Source: Valencia hispanica (lineage: Eukaryota; Chordata; Actinopteri; Cyprinodontiformes; Valenciidae). Taken from it: a stretch of 64,000 bases of DNA. This document shows, piece by piece, positions 45,080-56,666 of the stretch (the stretch's first letter is position 1; each line of letters starts with the position of its first letter). The stretch spans positions 54,079,069 through 54,143,068 of the forward strand of contig OY747712.1 in the NCBI GenBank assembly GCA_963556495.2, written 5' to 3'. The position numbers were made by a program, and so were the translations under genes. Below the pieces are notes generated by a model. The model worked only from the letters and a program-made list of their open reading frames with translations, had not been told where the DNA came from and did not search any database.

Positions 45080-46003
45080 ATGATTACTTCTTCATCAGTA
45101 AATGACGCAGCATCGGAAAGAACTGTAGAACCTCATTTGTGCTTAGGCTCTTTTGATTCAGTCGAGCTTTTGGAATTATCAAAAATATTAGCCTCATCTA
45201 AACCTTCAACTTGTATGTTGGACCCAATCCCAACCAAATTATTTAAAGAAGTGTTCCATTTGGTCCCTGGCCCCATTTTGGATATGATGAATCTATCCTT
45301 AGTAAAAGGATACGTACCACAGGAATTTAACATAGCTGTAATTAAACCTTTACTCAAGAAACCTTCCGTTGATCAAGATGACTTAGTGAATTACAGACCT
45401 ATATCTAACCTTCCTTTCAAATCCAAAGTCCTTGAGAAACTTTTTGCTAATCAAGTCTATGAGCATCTTAACAGTAACGAGCTGTTTAAAGAATTTCAGT
45501 CAGGTTTTAGAGCTCATCATAGCACTGAAACAGCACTGGTGAGGGTTACTAATGATATTCTCATGGCCTCAGATAATGGACTTGTGTCTGTTCTGGTTTT
45601 GTTAGATCTCAGTGCTGGTTTTGACACAGTCAATCATAATATTCTCTTAGAAAGGCTTGAACATGTTGCAGGGATCAAAGCAACAGCTTTTGGCTGGTTT
45701 AAATCATATTTGTCTGATTGATTCCAGTTTGTTCATCTAAATGATAAATCTTCTTCACTCTCAAGGGTTACTTGTGGAGTTCCACAGGGTTCTGTGCTTG
45801 GACCAATTCTTTTCACCATACATATGCTCCCAATCAGTAGAATCATTAGACAGCATGGGATAAATTTCCACAGCTATGCCGATGATACACACCTATATTT
45901 ATCCATAAATCCTGATGAACCTAGTCAGTTATGTAGATTACAGGCATGTCTGGAAGACATAAAAAAATTGGATGACCTTAAACTTTTTGCTTTTAAATTC
46001 TGA
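45080..46003 (+). pseudogene. RT of parent L2 (copy 1), interrupted
   Basis: 45080-45721 covers the N-terminal region to motif A (LLDLSAGFDTVNHN, with Gly where other copies have Ala) and ends YLSD at a TGA. 45794-46003 holds part of motif B (LGPILFTIHM) and YADDTHLYLS, and then a frameshift. The remainder of this RT lies after copy X and the second unit, at 55341-57000. Confidence 0.9.
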
Positions 46004-46759
46004 CAAGACAGAAGCTGCTGTCTTTGGACCAGCAGTTCTTAAATTCAATTCAATTCAATTCAGTTTATTTATATAGCACCAATTCACAACAGATGTCATC
46101 TCAAGGCACTTAACAAGAAGTCATTTCAATACATTTATACAAACATTCCAATCAGTTAAAAAGTTTCCTATTTAAGGAATCCCAGCAGATTGCGTCAGTC
46201 ATTGGCGTGAGGTTGGACCCCGTTGATGCAGACTTTCCAACCACAGCAATCCTTCAGCAATCCCTCATACTGAGCAAGCATGTAGCGACGGTGGAGAGGA
46301 AAAACTCCCCTATAACAGGAAGAAACCTCCAACAGAACCAGGCTCAGTAGGAGCGGCCATCTGCCACGACCGTCTGGGGGTTTGAGAAGACAGAGCAGAA
46401 ACACAGAAGGAACAGAAAATCTGATATAAGAGAACTTTCTATGTTACAGAAAGTAAAAAGTTAATAACCGGACACAGTGGATGTTCAGTTACTGGGGGGA
46501 TCATCCCAGTCGATGCCCCCCGTCCAACAGGGCATTGCAGCCAAGCAGGATACCAGACCAGGTATATCTTCTATGGAGAGAAAAACACTGAGAGAAAACA
46601 AAGTTAACAGTCGAAATAACAGAATGTACTGTAATACAACTGGAGAGTAGTAGGAGAAAAGGAAGTAGCAGAGTGAAGAAAATTGGTAAGTCTGTCCTCC
46701 AGCAGTCTAAGCCTATAGCAGCATAACTACAGAGATAGCTCAGGATGACCTTAGCCACT

Positions 46760-48460
46760 CTAACTATAAGCTTTGTCAAAAAGGAAAGTTTTAAGCCTGG
46801 CCTTAAAAGTAAACAGAGTGTCTGCCTCACGGACTAAAGCTGGGAGCTGGTTCCACAGGAGAGGAGCCTGATAACTAAAAGATCTGCGTCCCATTCTACT
46901 TTTAGAAATCCTAGGAATTACAAGTAAACCTGCAGTCTGAGAGCGAAGGGCTCTGTTAGGAACATAAGGAACAATTAGATCTCTGATGTATGATGGAGCT
47001 TGATTATTAAGGGCTTTGTATGTAAGAAGAAGGATCTTAAATTCTATTCTGGATTTAACAGGGAGCCAATGAAGGGAAGCTAAAACAGGAGAAATGTGAT
47101 CTCTCTTTTTAATATTCATCAGAACTCTTGCTGCCGCATTTTGGATCAACTGAAGGCTTTTAATGGCATTTTGTGGACTACCTGATAGTAAAGAATTACA
47201 GTAGTCCAGCCTTGAGGTAACAAATGCATGGACTAGTTTCTCAGCATCACTCCTGGACAGGATGTTTCTCATTTTAGCAATATTCCGGAGGTGAAAGAAA
47301 GAAATCCTAGAAACCTGTTTAATATGGGATTTAAATGTCAAGTCTCGGTCAAAAAGAAAGCCCAGGTTCTTTACGTTATTGCTGGGGGCCAATTTAATGC
47401 CATCCAGATGAAGTGATTGACTAATCAGTTTCTGTTTAAGAACTTCTGGTCCAAAGACAGCAACATCTGTTTTGTCAGAATTTAAAAGCAAAAAGTTTAG
47501 GGTCATCCATGTTTTTATGTCTTCCAGACATGCCTGTAATCTACCTACCTGACTGGGTTCATCAGGATTTATGGATAAATATAGTTGTGTATCATCTGCA
47601 TAGTTGTGGAAATTTATCCCATGCTGTCTAATGATTCGACCAATTGGGAGCATTTATATGGTGAACAGAATTGGTCCAAACACAGAACCCTGTGGAACTC
47701 AACAAGTAACTCTTGAGAGTGAAGAAGATTTATCATTTAGATGAACAAACTGGAATCTATCAGACAAATATGATTTAAACCAGCCTAGTGCTGTTCCTTT
47801 GATCCCTGCAACATGTTCAAGCCTTTCTAAGAGAATATTATGATCGACTGTGTCAAAAGCAGCACTGAGATCTAACAAAACCAGAACAGACACAAGTCCA
47901 TTATCTGAGGCCATGAGAATATCATTAGTAACCTTCAACAGTGCTGTTTCAGTGCTATGATGAGCTGTAAAACCTGACTGAAATTCTTTAAACAGCTCGT
48001 TACTGTTAAGATGCTCATAGACTTGATTAGCAAAAAGTTTCTCAAGGACTTTGGATAAGAAAGGAAGGTTCGATATAGGTCTGTAATTCACTAAGTCATC
48101 TTGATCAAGGGAAGGTTTCTTGAGTAAAGGTTTAATTACAGCTATTTTAAATTCCTGTGGTACGTATCCGTTTACTAAGGATAGATTCATCATATCCAAA
48201 ATGGGGCCAGGAACCAAATGGAACACTTCTTTAAATAATTTGGTTGGAATTGGGTCCAACATACAAGTTGAAGGTTTAGATGAGGCTAATATTTTTGATA
48301 ATTCCGAAAGCTCGACTGAATCAAAACAGCCTAAGCACAACTGAGGATCTACAGTTCTTTCCGATACTGCCTCATTTACTGAGGAAGAAGTAATCATGTT
48401 TGGGAGGATGCCAATGATTTTATTTTTAATAGAATTAATTTTATTTACGAAGAATCCCAT
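46760..48460 (-). pseudogene. L2 reverse transcriptase of copy A', same stops as A
   Basis: 47699-48460 and 46760-47653 translate identically to 38978-39739 and 38039-38932. They share the TGA at the start of motif B and the TAA before MLPIGRII. All motifs ([29 protein letters not shown]) are therefore present but interrupted. Shared lesions mean the copy was already dead when it was duplicated. Confidence 0.94.
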
Positions 48461-48660
48461 AACATCATCACTGCTAAAAGCTGGGGGAATAGTTGGCTCA
48501 ACAGAGCTATGACTCTGTGTAAGTTTGGCAACTGCACAAAAAAGAAACCTAGGATTGTTTTTATTCGCCTCTAATAATGATGAAAAATTTGCTGTTCTAG
48601 CTTGTCGAAGGGTCTTTTAATACAGCAGCAGACTGTTATTCGAGGTTAAAAAAGAATCCT

Positions 48661-49761
48661 CTAGGTGTGTAGAGCGCCATTTTCTCTCCACTTCCTAGTA
48701 TTCTGCTTTAAAGTACGCAACTCTGCGTTGAACCAAGGAGTCAGCCTCCTATGGCTAGCCACTTTCTTTTTTAAGGGGGCTACACTATCTAATGCCAAAC
48801 GCAATAAGGACGTAACGCTGTGAACCAGATCATCAATTTCTGAAGGGTTAGAGATAGAATTGCTGCCATCCACTGTGTTACCCTGAGACACTAAGGAAAG
48901 TAAGAATGGAACAGATTCTTTAAAAATTGTTACAGCATTGTCTGATAAAGCTCTACTATAATGAAATTTTCTTTCAGATTTAATATGGTCAGTTAAAGTA
49001 AATTCAAAAGTTATTAAGAATTGGTCAGACAGGACCGGGTTATGTGGGTGGACTGTTATTTCCTCACACTCAATACCGTACGTCAGTACAAGGTCCAAAG
49101 TGTGTTTACCCGAGTGGGTCGATCCCTGTACTTTTTGAGTAAAGCCAATTGAGTCTAAAATAGCACTAAAGGCTGCATTTAGGCTATCACTTTCAGTATC
49201 CACATGAATATTAAAGTCCCCCACTATAATAACCCTATCAGTATTTAATACTAAATCAGATAAAAAATGTGAGATCTGATCCAAGAATTGAGAGTAAGGG
49301 CCTGGTGGACGATACAAAACCACAAACAAAAATGGTCTTAATGTTTTGCAACTTGGATGAGGAAAATTAAGGGTTAGATGTTCAAAAGAACTGTAGCTAT
49401 CAATTGGTCTGGGACTAATTAGTAAATCAGAACGAAAAATGGTTGCAACTCCTCTTCCTCGCCCAGTATTTCTAGGAATGTGAAAATTTAAATGACTGGA
49501 AGGAGTTGACTCATTTATACTGACATAATCCTCCTTCTGCAACCAGGTTTCTGTGAGACAAAGGAAATCAATGTGATTATCACAAATCAAGTCATTTACT
49601 AACAAAGTCTTTGAGGAGAGAGATCTTATGTTTAATAAACCACATTTAATATATTTATTTTTCTGTTCAGTCAAAGTTGTATTTATTTTTATGAGACTTC
49701 CATAAATTGCTTTTGTTGGGTTAACTTTTAATCCATTTAATTTTGGCCGTGGGCAAGACAC
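48661..49761 (-). pseudogene. L2 endonuclease domain of copy A', one open frame
   Basis: A 366-codon open stretch with [40 protein letters not shown] and [10 protein letters not shown]. It lacks the two-base insertion seen in copy A. A one-base deletion near 48690 ('ccacttcc' against 'ccaacttcc') shifts the last residues. Gln replaces the usual His after SD, as in copy A. It is cut off from the RT by the shift. Confidence 0.9.
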
Positions 49762-49854
49762 TGTTTCTATAGAGTAATGGGGGGGTAACAGTACAGAAGC
49801 AGCAGAGAGGTGGGTTAAATTACGACTCTGCTTCCTGGTCTGGACCCTGGGTTG

Positions 49855-50495
49855 TCAGTGTTTTGGAGGACTAATAAATTCGGACATATTCCTAGAAAGA
49901 AGAGCTGCTCCATCCAAAGTGGGATGGATGCCGTCTCTCCGGATCAGACCAGGTTTTCCCCAAAAAGTTCTCCAGTTATCAATGTAGCCCACATCGTTTG
50001 CAGGACACCACCCAGACAACCATTGATGGAATGACAGCATGCAGCTAAACATGTCGTCACTGGTCCGATCAGGCAGGAGACCAGAAAAAATTACCGAGTC
50101 TGACATTGTTTTGGCAAACTTACACACCGAAGCAACACTAACTTTAGTGACCTCCGATTGGCGTAACCGGGTGTCATTACCGCCAGCGTGAATAACAATC
50201 TTACTGTATTTACGCTTATCTTTAGCCAGCAGTTTCAGGTAGGATACCGGAGGACAGCTAGGGGATCTATCCTTGTTGGCTCCGTGCTGGCTAATGGGCT
50301 TCGGCTATCTGCTGGTTTTTCAACAGCGCGGAGCCGTGCTTCTAATTCTGATACCCTCGCCTCCAAAACTACAAAAATATTACATTTATTACAGTTACCA
50401 TTATCACTAAAGGAGGCAGGGAAGTAACTAAACATCTGACAGAGAGAGCAAGAGAGAAGAGAAGAGTTAGAGACAGGAGAGAGAAGAGTAGCCAT
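49855..50495 (-). pseudogene. L2 ORF1 of copy A' with internal deletion
   Basis: The same arrangement as 41137-41777: a Cys-pair/coiled-coil head (50235-50495) and an SGNH C-terminal part (49855-50127) separated by the shared deletion. A few single-base differences from copy A are visible (for example MFSCML here against MFSRML). Confidence 0.85.
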
Positions 50496-50776
50496 AGCCG
50501 CAATGAAGCTAAGCTAACTGAGCTAGCGAGACCTTACCACCCCAAGAAAAGCTGTGTGAAACACAGGGAGTTCCCAAAACATAAAGTACACCACCACAAA
50601 ACGTGTGTTTTAGTGTGCTTGTGTGTTAAAATAACTTAGAAAGGGCTCAGCAGAGAGAAAATAAGATCAATTCAAGAGACTCTGAACACCAAACAGTTTA
50701 CAGGGAGCACAACAGTGACAACAGGAAATGACGCAATATGGCTTACCCCGTCGAATCAGCTGGTAGCACGACACAA

Positions 50777-51142
50777 GATAAGCGTAAATACAGTAAGATT
50801 GTTATTCACGCTGGCGGTAATTACACCCGGTTACGCCAATCGGAGGTCACTAAAATTAGTGTTGCTTCGGTGTGTAAGTTTGCCAAAAGAATGTCCGACT
50901 CGGTAATATTTTCTGGTCCCCTGCCCGATCGGACAAGTGACGACATGTTTAGCCGCATGCTGTCATTCCATCAATGGTTGTCTGGGTGGTGTCCTGCAAA
51001 CGATGTGGGCTACATTGATAACTTGCGAACATTTTGGGGAAAACCTGGTCTGATCCGGAGAGACGGCATTCATCCCACTTTGGATGGAGCAGCTCTTCTT
51101 TCTAGGAATATGGCCGAATTTATTAGTCCTCCAAAACACTGA
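50777..51142 (+). pseudogene. SGNH esterase part of ORF1, parent L2 (copy 2)
   Basis: The same as 42058-42425, with [13 protein letters not shown] in place of GGNDTRL. The change affects a residue of the conserved GxND block, in which the Asn is the oxyanion-hole residue in SGNH enzymes; Asn itself is kept. One C fewer upstream (ttaccccg against ttacccccg) changes the leading junction residues only. Confidence 0.85.
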
Positions 51143-51235
51143 CAACCCAGGGTCCAGACCAGGAAGAAGAGTCGTAGTTTAACACATCTCTCTGCTGCTC
51201 CTGTACTGTTACCCACCCATTACCCTATAGAAACA

Positions 51236-52269
51236 GTGTCTTGCCCACGGCCAGAATTAAAGGGATTAAAAGTTAAGACAACAAAAGCAAATTATGGAAA
51301 TCTCATAAAAATACATACAACTTTGACTGAACAGAAAAATAAATCTATTAAATATGGTTTATTAAACATAAGATCTCTCTCCTCAAAGACTTTGTTAGTA
51401 AATGACTTGATTTGTGATACTCACGTTGATTTGCTTTGTCCACAGAAACCTGGTTGCAGCAGAAGGATTATGTCAGTATAAATAAGTCAACTCCTTCCAG
51501 TCATTTAAATTTTCACATTCCTATAAGTACTGGGCGAGGAGGAGGAGTTGCAACCTATTTTCGTTCTGATTTACTAATTAGTCCCAGACCAATTGACAGC
51601 TACAGTTCTTTTGAACATCTAACCCTTAATTTTCCTCATCCAAGTTGCAAAACATTAAGACTGTTTTTGTTTGTGGTTTTGTATCGTCCACCAGGCCCTT
51701 ACTCTCAATTCTTGGATCAGATCTCACATTTTTTGGCTGATTTAGTATTAAATACTGATAGGGTTATTATAGTGGGGGACTTTAATATTCATGTGGATAC
51801 TGAAAGTGATAGCCTAAATGCAGCCTTTAATGCTATTTTAGACTCAATTGGCTTTACTCAAAAAGTACAGGGATAGACCCACTTGGGTAAACACACTTTG
51901 GACCTTGTACTGACATACGGTATTGAGTGTGAGGAAATAACAGTCCACCCACATAACCCGGTCCTGTCTGACCACTTCTTGATAACTTTTGAATTTACTT
52001 TAACTGACCATCTTAAATCTGAAAGAAAATTTCATTATAGTAGAGCTTTATCAGACAATGCTGTAACAATTTTTAAAGAATCTGTTCCATTCTTACTTTC
52101 CTCAGTGTCTCAGAGTAACACAGTGGATGGCACCAATTCCATCTCTAACCCTTCAGAAATTGATGGTCTGGTTCACAGCGTTACTTCCTCATTGCGTTTG
52201 GCATTAGATAGTGTAGCCCCCTTAAAAAAGAAAGTGGCTAGCCAAAAAGAGGCTTACTCCTTGGTTTAA
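51236..52269 (+). pseudogene. Endonuclease domain of parent L2 (copy 2), broken
   Basis: Blocks 51236-51481, 51436-51876 and 51883-52269 repeat the first copy, with the same frame change at the TETWL motif and the same TAG before the LDLVLTYG block. Confidence 0.9.
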
Positions 52270-52360
52270 CGCAGAGTTGCATACTTTAAAGCAGAATACT
52301 AGGAAGTTGGAGAGAAAATGGCGCTCTGCACGCCTAGAGGATTCCTAGTTAACCTGGAAT

Positions 52361-53565
52361 CAGAATCAGAATCAGAATCAGAATCAGCTTTAATGGCCAA
52401 GTATGACACATACAAGGAATTTGACTCCGGCAACTTTTCTCTCCAGTACAGAACTTAAATAAGTGAAATAAAGAAATAAATACAAATAAATAATAAAGGA
52501 TAATATATACACCAAACCGGGGTTATTTTACAGTGAGTATGTACAGCAGTGCAGAGTTATAGTTTATTGTTATGTGAATGGATCACACTCTGTGTCTACA
52601 CAGAGTTCATCAGAGCAACAGCCTGGGGGAAAAAACTGTTCTTGTGTCGAGTGGTTTTGGCGTACAACGCTCTGTAACGCCGGCCTGACGGGAGGAGCCT
52701 AAACAGATTGTGGCCAGGGTGTGAGGGGTCTGTGGTGATTTTTCTGGCCCGCTTCTTGACCCTGGACTGGTACAGGTCCTGAATGGAGGGAAGATCAGTA
52801 CCTATGATCCTCTCTGAGGACCTGACTGTTCTCTGCAGTCTGTCCTTATCTTTTCTGGTGGCGGATCCGAACCAGACAGAGATGGATGAGGTCAGGACAG
52901 ACTGGACTATTGCTGTGTAGAAGATGGTCAGCAGTTCCTGAGGCAGGTTGAACTTTCTGAGCTGACGCAGAAAGTACAGCCTTTGCTGGGCCTTCTTTCT
53001 TATATAGTTAATGTGGGAGGTCCACTTCAGGTCCCGTGTGATGGTGGATCCGAGGAACCTGAAAGACTCCACTGTGGGGACTGGCCTGTTGATGATTATG
53101 AGAGGAGATGTTGATGGGGGTCTCTTCCTGAAGTTCACTGTCATCTCCACAGTTTTGAGCGGGTTTAGCTTCAGGTGGTTCTGACTGCACCAGAGGACCA
53201 GCTGTTCCACTTCCCCTCTGTATGCAGACTCGTCACCGTCACGGATGAGTCCAATGATGGTGGTGTCATCTGCAAACTTCAAGAGTTTCACAGAAGGGTC
53301 CCTTGACGTGCAGTCAGTGGTGTAAAGTGAGAAGAGCAGTGGGGAGAGAACGCATCCCTGGGGGGCGCCGATGGTGAGGGACCGGGAGCTGGATGTGAAG
53401 TTACCCAGTTTCACCTGCTGCCCCCTGTCAGTCAGGAAACTGGTAATCCACTGACAGGTGGAGGGAGGCACGGTGAGCTGGGACATTTTTTGATGGAGGA
53501 GCTCTGGGACGATGGTGTTGAATGCAGAGCTGAAGTCCACAAACAGGACCCGAGCGTAGGTACCT
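52361..53565 (-). mobile_element. Rex1/Babar-type LINE, 5'-truncated (copy 2)
   Basis: Second occurrence of the Rex1 insertion at the same L2 position, with the same 'cagaat' tail and the same 5' end. It was duplicated with the segment and is not an independent insertion. Confidence 0.9.
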
Positions 53566-53678
53566 AACAGTCTACTGCTGTATAAAAAGACCCTTCGACA
53601 AGCTAGAACATCATATTTTTCATCATTAATAGAGGCGAATAAAAACAATCCTAGGTTTCTTTTCAGTACAGTTGCCAA
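52596..53678 (-). pseudogene. Rex1 RT fragment fused to antisense L2 codons (copy 2)
   Basis: The 360-residue translation is identical to that of 43879-44961, including the antisense-L2 leader, motif A FVDFSSAFNT, motif C FADDTT and the end ALMNSV. An open frame kept identical in both copies reflects a recent duplication and is not by itself evidence of selection. Confidence 0.88.
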
Positions 53679-53796
53679 ACTTACACAGAGTCATAGCTCT
53701 GTTGACCCAACTATTCCCCCAGCTGATGATTTTAGGGGATTCTTAATAAATAAAATTAATTCTATTAAAAATAAAATCATTGGCATCCTCCCAAAC

Positions 53797-54720
53797 ATGA
53801 TTACTTCTTCATCAGTAAATGACGCAGCATCGGAAAGAACTGTAGAACCTCATTTGTGCTTAGGCTCTTTTGATTCAGTCGAGCTTTTGGAATTATCAAA
53901 AATATTAGCCTCATCTAAACCTTCAACTTGTATGTTGGACCCAATCCCAACCAAATTATTTAAAGAAGTGTTCCATTTGGTCCCTGGCCCCATTTTGGAT
54001 ATGATGAATCTATCCTTAGTAAAAGGATACGTACCACAGGAATTTAACATAGCTGTAATTAAACCTTTACTCAAGAAACCTTCCGTTGATCAAGATGACT
54101 TAGTGAATTACAAACCTATATCTAACCTTCCTTTCAAATCCAAAGTCCTTGAGAAACTTTTTGCTAATCAAGTCTATGAGCATCTTAACAGTAACGAGCT
54201 GTTTAAAGAATTTCAGTCAGGTTTTAGAGCTCATCATAGCACTGAAACAGCACTGGTGAGGGTTACTAATGATATTCTCATGGCCTCAGATAATGGACTT
54301 GTGTCTGTTCTGGTTTTGTTAGATCTCAGTGCTGCTTTTGACACAGTCAATCATAATATTCTCTTAGAAAGGCTTGAACATGTTGCAGGGATCAAAGCAA
54401 CAGCTTTTGGCTGGTTTAAATCATATTTGTCTGATTGATTCCAGTTTGTTCATCTAAATGATAAATCTTCTTCACTCTCAAGGGTTACTTGTGGAGTTCC
54501 ACAGGGTTCTGTGCTTGGACCAATTCTTTTCACCATATATATGCTCCCAATCAGTAGAATCATTAGACAGCATGGGATAAATTTCCACAGCTATGCCGAT
54601 GATACACACCTATATTTATCCATAAATCCTGATGAACCTAGTCAGTTATGTAGATTACAGGCATGTCTGGAAGACATAAAAAAATTGGATGACCTTAAAC
54701 TTTTTGCTTTTAAATTCTGA
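53797..54720 (+). pseudogene. RT of parent L2 (copy 2), interrupted
   Basis: 53797-54438 runs to motif A ([14 protein letters not shown]) and stops after YLSD. 54511-54720 holds LGPILFTIYM and YADDTHLYLS. Copy X then interrupts the coding sequence at 54760. Confidence 0.9.
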
Positions 54721-54759
54721 CAAGACAGAAGCTGCTGTCTTTGGACCAGCAGTTCTTAA

Positions 54760-55340
54760 ATTCAATTCAATTCAATTCAGTTTATTTATATAGCACCAAT
54801 TCACAACAGATGTCATCTCAAGGCACTTAACAAGAAGTCATTTCAATACATTTATACAAACATTCCAATCAGTTAAAAAGTTTCCTATTTAAGGAATCCC
54901 AGCAGATTGCGTCAGTCATTGGCGTGAGGTTGGACCCCGTTGATGCAGACTTTCCAACCACAGCAATCCTTCAGCAATCCCTCATACTGAGCAAGCATGT
55001 AGCGACGGTGGAGAGGAAAAACTCCCCTATAACAGGAAGAAACCTCCAACAGAACCAGGCTCAGTAGGAGCGGCCATCCACCACGACCGTCTGGGGGTTT
55101 GAGAAGACAGAGCAGAAACACAGAAGGAACAGAAGATCTGATATAAGAGAACTTTCTATGTTACAGAAAGTAAAAAGTTAATAACCGGACACAGTGGATG
55201 TTCAGTTACTGGGGGGATCATCCCAGTCGATGCCCCCCGTCCAACAGGGCATTGCAGCCAAGCAGGATACCAGACCAGGTATATCTTCTATGGAGAGAAA
55301 AACACTGAGAGAAAACAAAGTTAACAGTCGAAATAACAGA
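54760..55340 (-). mobile_element. L2 copy X (minus), 3' UTR only, inserted in parent RT
   Basis: A 0.58-kb 5'-truncated L2 end. The left junction is 'agttcttaaa' plus the reversed tail. The right junction is 'gaaataacaga' against parent 'aactgattag', where the parent sequence itself would read 'cagaaactg'. A few bases of microhomology at the 5' junction therefore explain the join. No long target duplication is visible. Confidence 0.88.
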
Positions 55341-55734
55341 AACTGATTAGTCAATCACTTCATTCGGATGGACGTAAAGAACCTCAGCGTTATTTTTGAC
55401 CAAGACTTGACATTTAAATCCCATTTTAAACAGGTTTCTAGGATTTCTTTCTTTCACCTCCGGAATATTGCTAAAATTAGAAACATCCTGTCCAGGAGTG
55501 ATGCTGAGATGCTAGTCCATGCATTTGTTACCTCAAGGCTGGACTACTGTAATTCTTTACTATCAGGAAGTCCACAAAATGCCATTAAAAGCCTTCAGTT
55601 GATCCAAAATGCGGCAGCAGGAGTTCTGATGAATATTAAAAAGAGAGATCACATTTCTCCTGTTTTAGCTTCCCTTCATTGGCTCCCTGTTAAATCCAGA
55701 ATAGAATTTAAGATCCTTCTTCTTACATACAAAG

Positions 55735-56666
55735 CAGTGGCGGCTGGCCAATAGAGGGCGATAGGGCGTCGCCCCCCCCCAGTGTTTCCCAAGTGTTTTT
55801 GATTGTTATTTTACTTTTTTTAAAATAATAATCACACATTCTAAGTTAATTCTGTGTTTAAATTCGTAACAAAGTATCATATATAAAAATATATATCATT
55901 TTTGGAGGAAAAGCTCCCGCTGCTGATCGGCTGGGGCGACAGAAAGATCGCCCCAGGCAGTGCAGCAGCCAGCCAATTACCGACAAGAAATTCGCACACT
56001 GCAACAGGAATTTATCCAATCAGCGTTGTTGATTCGGACTCATGAAGGGCGATAGAGAAATCGCCCCAAGGCTGGTGTGAGGACCGGGAAGATACCTGGT
56101 GGTGACATTGGCAGTGTGATTTCTCTGCCAGAAGGGGGCGCTGCTGTAAGAGTTAACAGCTTTGTGTGTAAGTTTTATGTGTAAACCTAATAAGTTATTT
56201 GTTTCCAGTTTGGTTCTAAACTTGTTTGTGCAATATTGTATCTATGTTTGGAATAAGAATGCCTCAAGTTGTTAACATTGGCATTAAAATAATCAGTATT
56301 TCACATAGTACTGGTATCGAGCCATTTATGTTCAGTTGTTTTCGGATGAATATTGAAAATGACTTGATAAGCTATATGCACAGCTCCACTAGGCTACTTC
56401 CTGAACTAAGTACTGCCCTTTTTTTCCTGTCTGTATTGGACAAACTGATCAATCCAGGTGTGTCTGACCTCAGTAGTAACAACAACAATGGTCAGACACA
56501 CCTGGATTAATCAGTTTGTCCAATGATGTAAGACAGGAAATAAAAGAGCTGTACTTAGTTCAGGAAATAGTGGAGTTGTGCACAAAGCTCAGAAAGCACA
56601 AGTTTGATTTTAAAAAAAGCAAAAAAGCACAGCCCCACCAAGAATATTTTTCACCAGCCGCCACTG
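55735..56666. mobile_element. Non-autonomous hAT transposon with perfect 8-bp TSD
   Basis: The ends are CAGTGGCGGCTGGCC on the left and, read in reverse, CAGTGGCGGCTGGTG on the right, a 13-bp perfect TIR. The 8-mer 'atacaaag' is present at 55727-55734 and 56667-56674, so excision at this site would exactly restore the L2 codons. Length is 932 bp. There is no transposase motif. The perfect duplication and clean ends suggest a young insertion. Confidence 0.94.
56377..56585. repeat. Long hairpin inside the hAT element
   Basis: The left arm reads 'cacagctccactaggc', 'cttcctgaactaagtac' and 'tccaggtgtgtctgacc'. The right arm is its inverse ('ggtcagacacacctgga', 'gtacttagttcaggaa', 'tagtggagttgtgca'). 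Arms of about 95 bases flank a loop of about 20 bases near 56480. The pairing would be strong in RNA or single-stranded DNA. Confidence 0.85.

Larger units (their letters stand above)
42058..46042 (+). mobile_element. Parent L2, middle segment B (first copy), with Rex1 inside
   Basis: Continues the parent L2 from the ORF1 esterase ([16 protein letters not shown]) through endonuclease and RT to 'ccagcagttcttaa' near 46042, where the next minus-strand L2 begins. A Rex1 copy interrupts it at 43644-44848, between 'aacctggaat' and 'aacagtctactg'. The second copy of this segment is 50777-54759. Confidence 0.92.
46043..50776 (-). mobile_element. L2 copy A' (minus), hybrid of X (3' end) and A
   Basis: A 4.73-kb L2. 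From 46043 to about 46467 its bases agree with copy X (54760-55340) at each difference I compared ('gcaccaattcacaac', 'ttggaccccg', 'gcgacggtgg', 'cctataacagg', 'aataaccggac'). Beyond the end of X it agrees with copy A, including both RT stops and the 250-base ORF1 deletion. That is the expected product of an unequal exchange between A and X. Confidence 0.93.
50777..54759 (+). mobile_element. Parent L2 middle segment B' (second copy), with Rex1 inside
   Basis: A duplicate of 42058-46042 at an offset of 8717 bases. Esterase, endonuclease and RT remnants carry the same lesions, such as the TAG inside the endonuclease and the YLSD stop in the RT. Small differences include motif A AAFDTVNHN here against AGFDTVNHN in the first copy. 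Confidence 0.93.

Noticed and set aside
37321..54759. A designed-looking inverted-repeat array (minus L2, plus L2, minus L2, plus L2) suggestive of palindromic amplification
   Set aside because: The alternating orientation is explained by minus-strand L2 copies inserted into a plus-strand L2, followed by one direct tandem duplication. No palindromic amplification step is needed.
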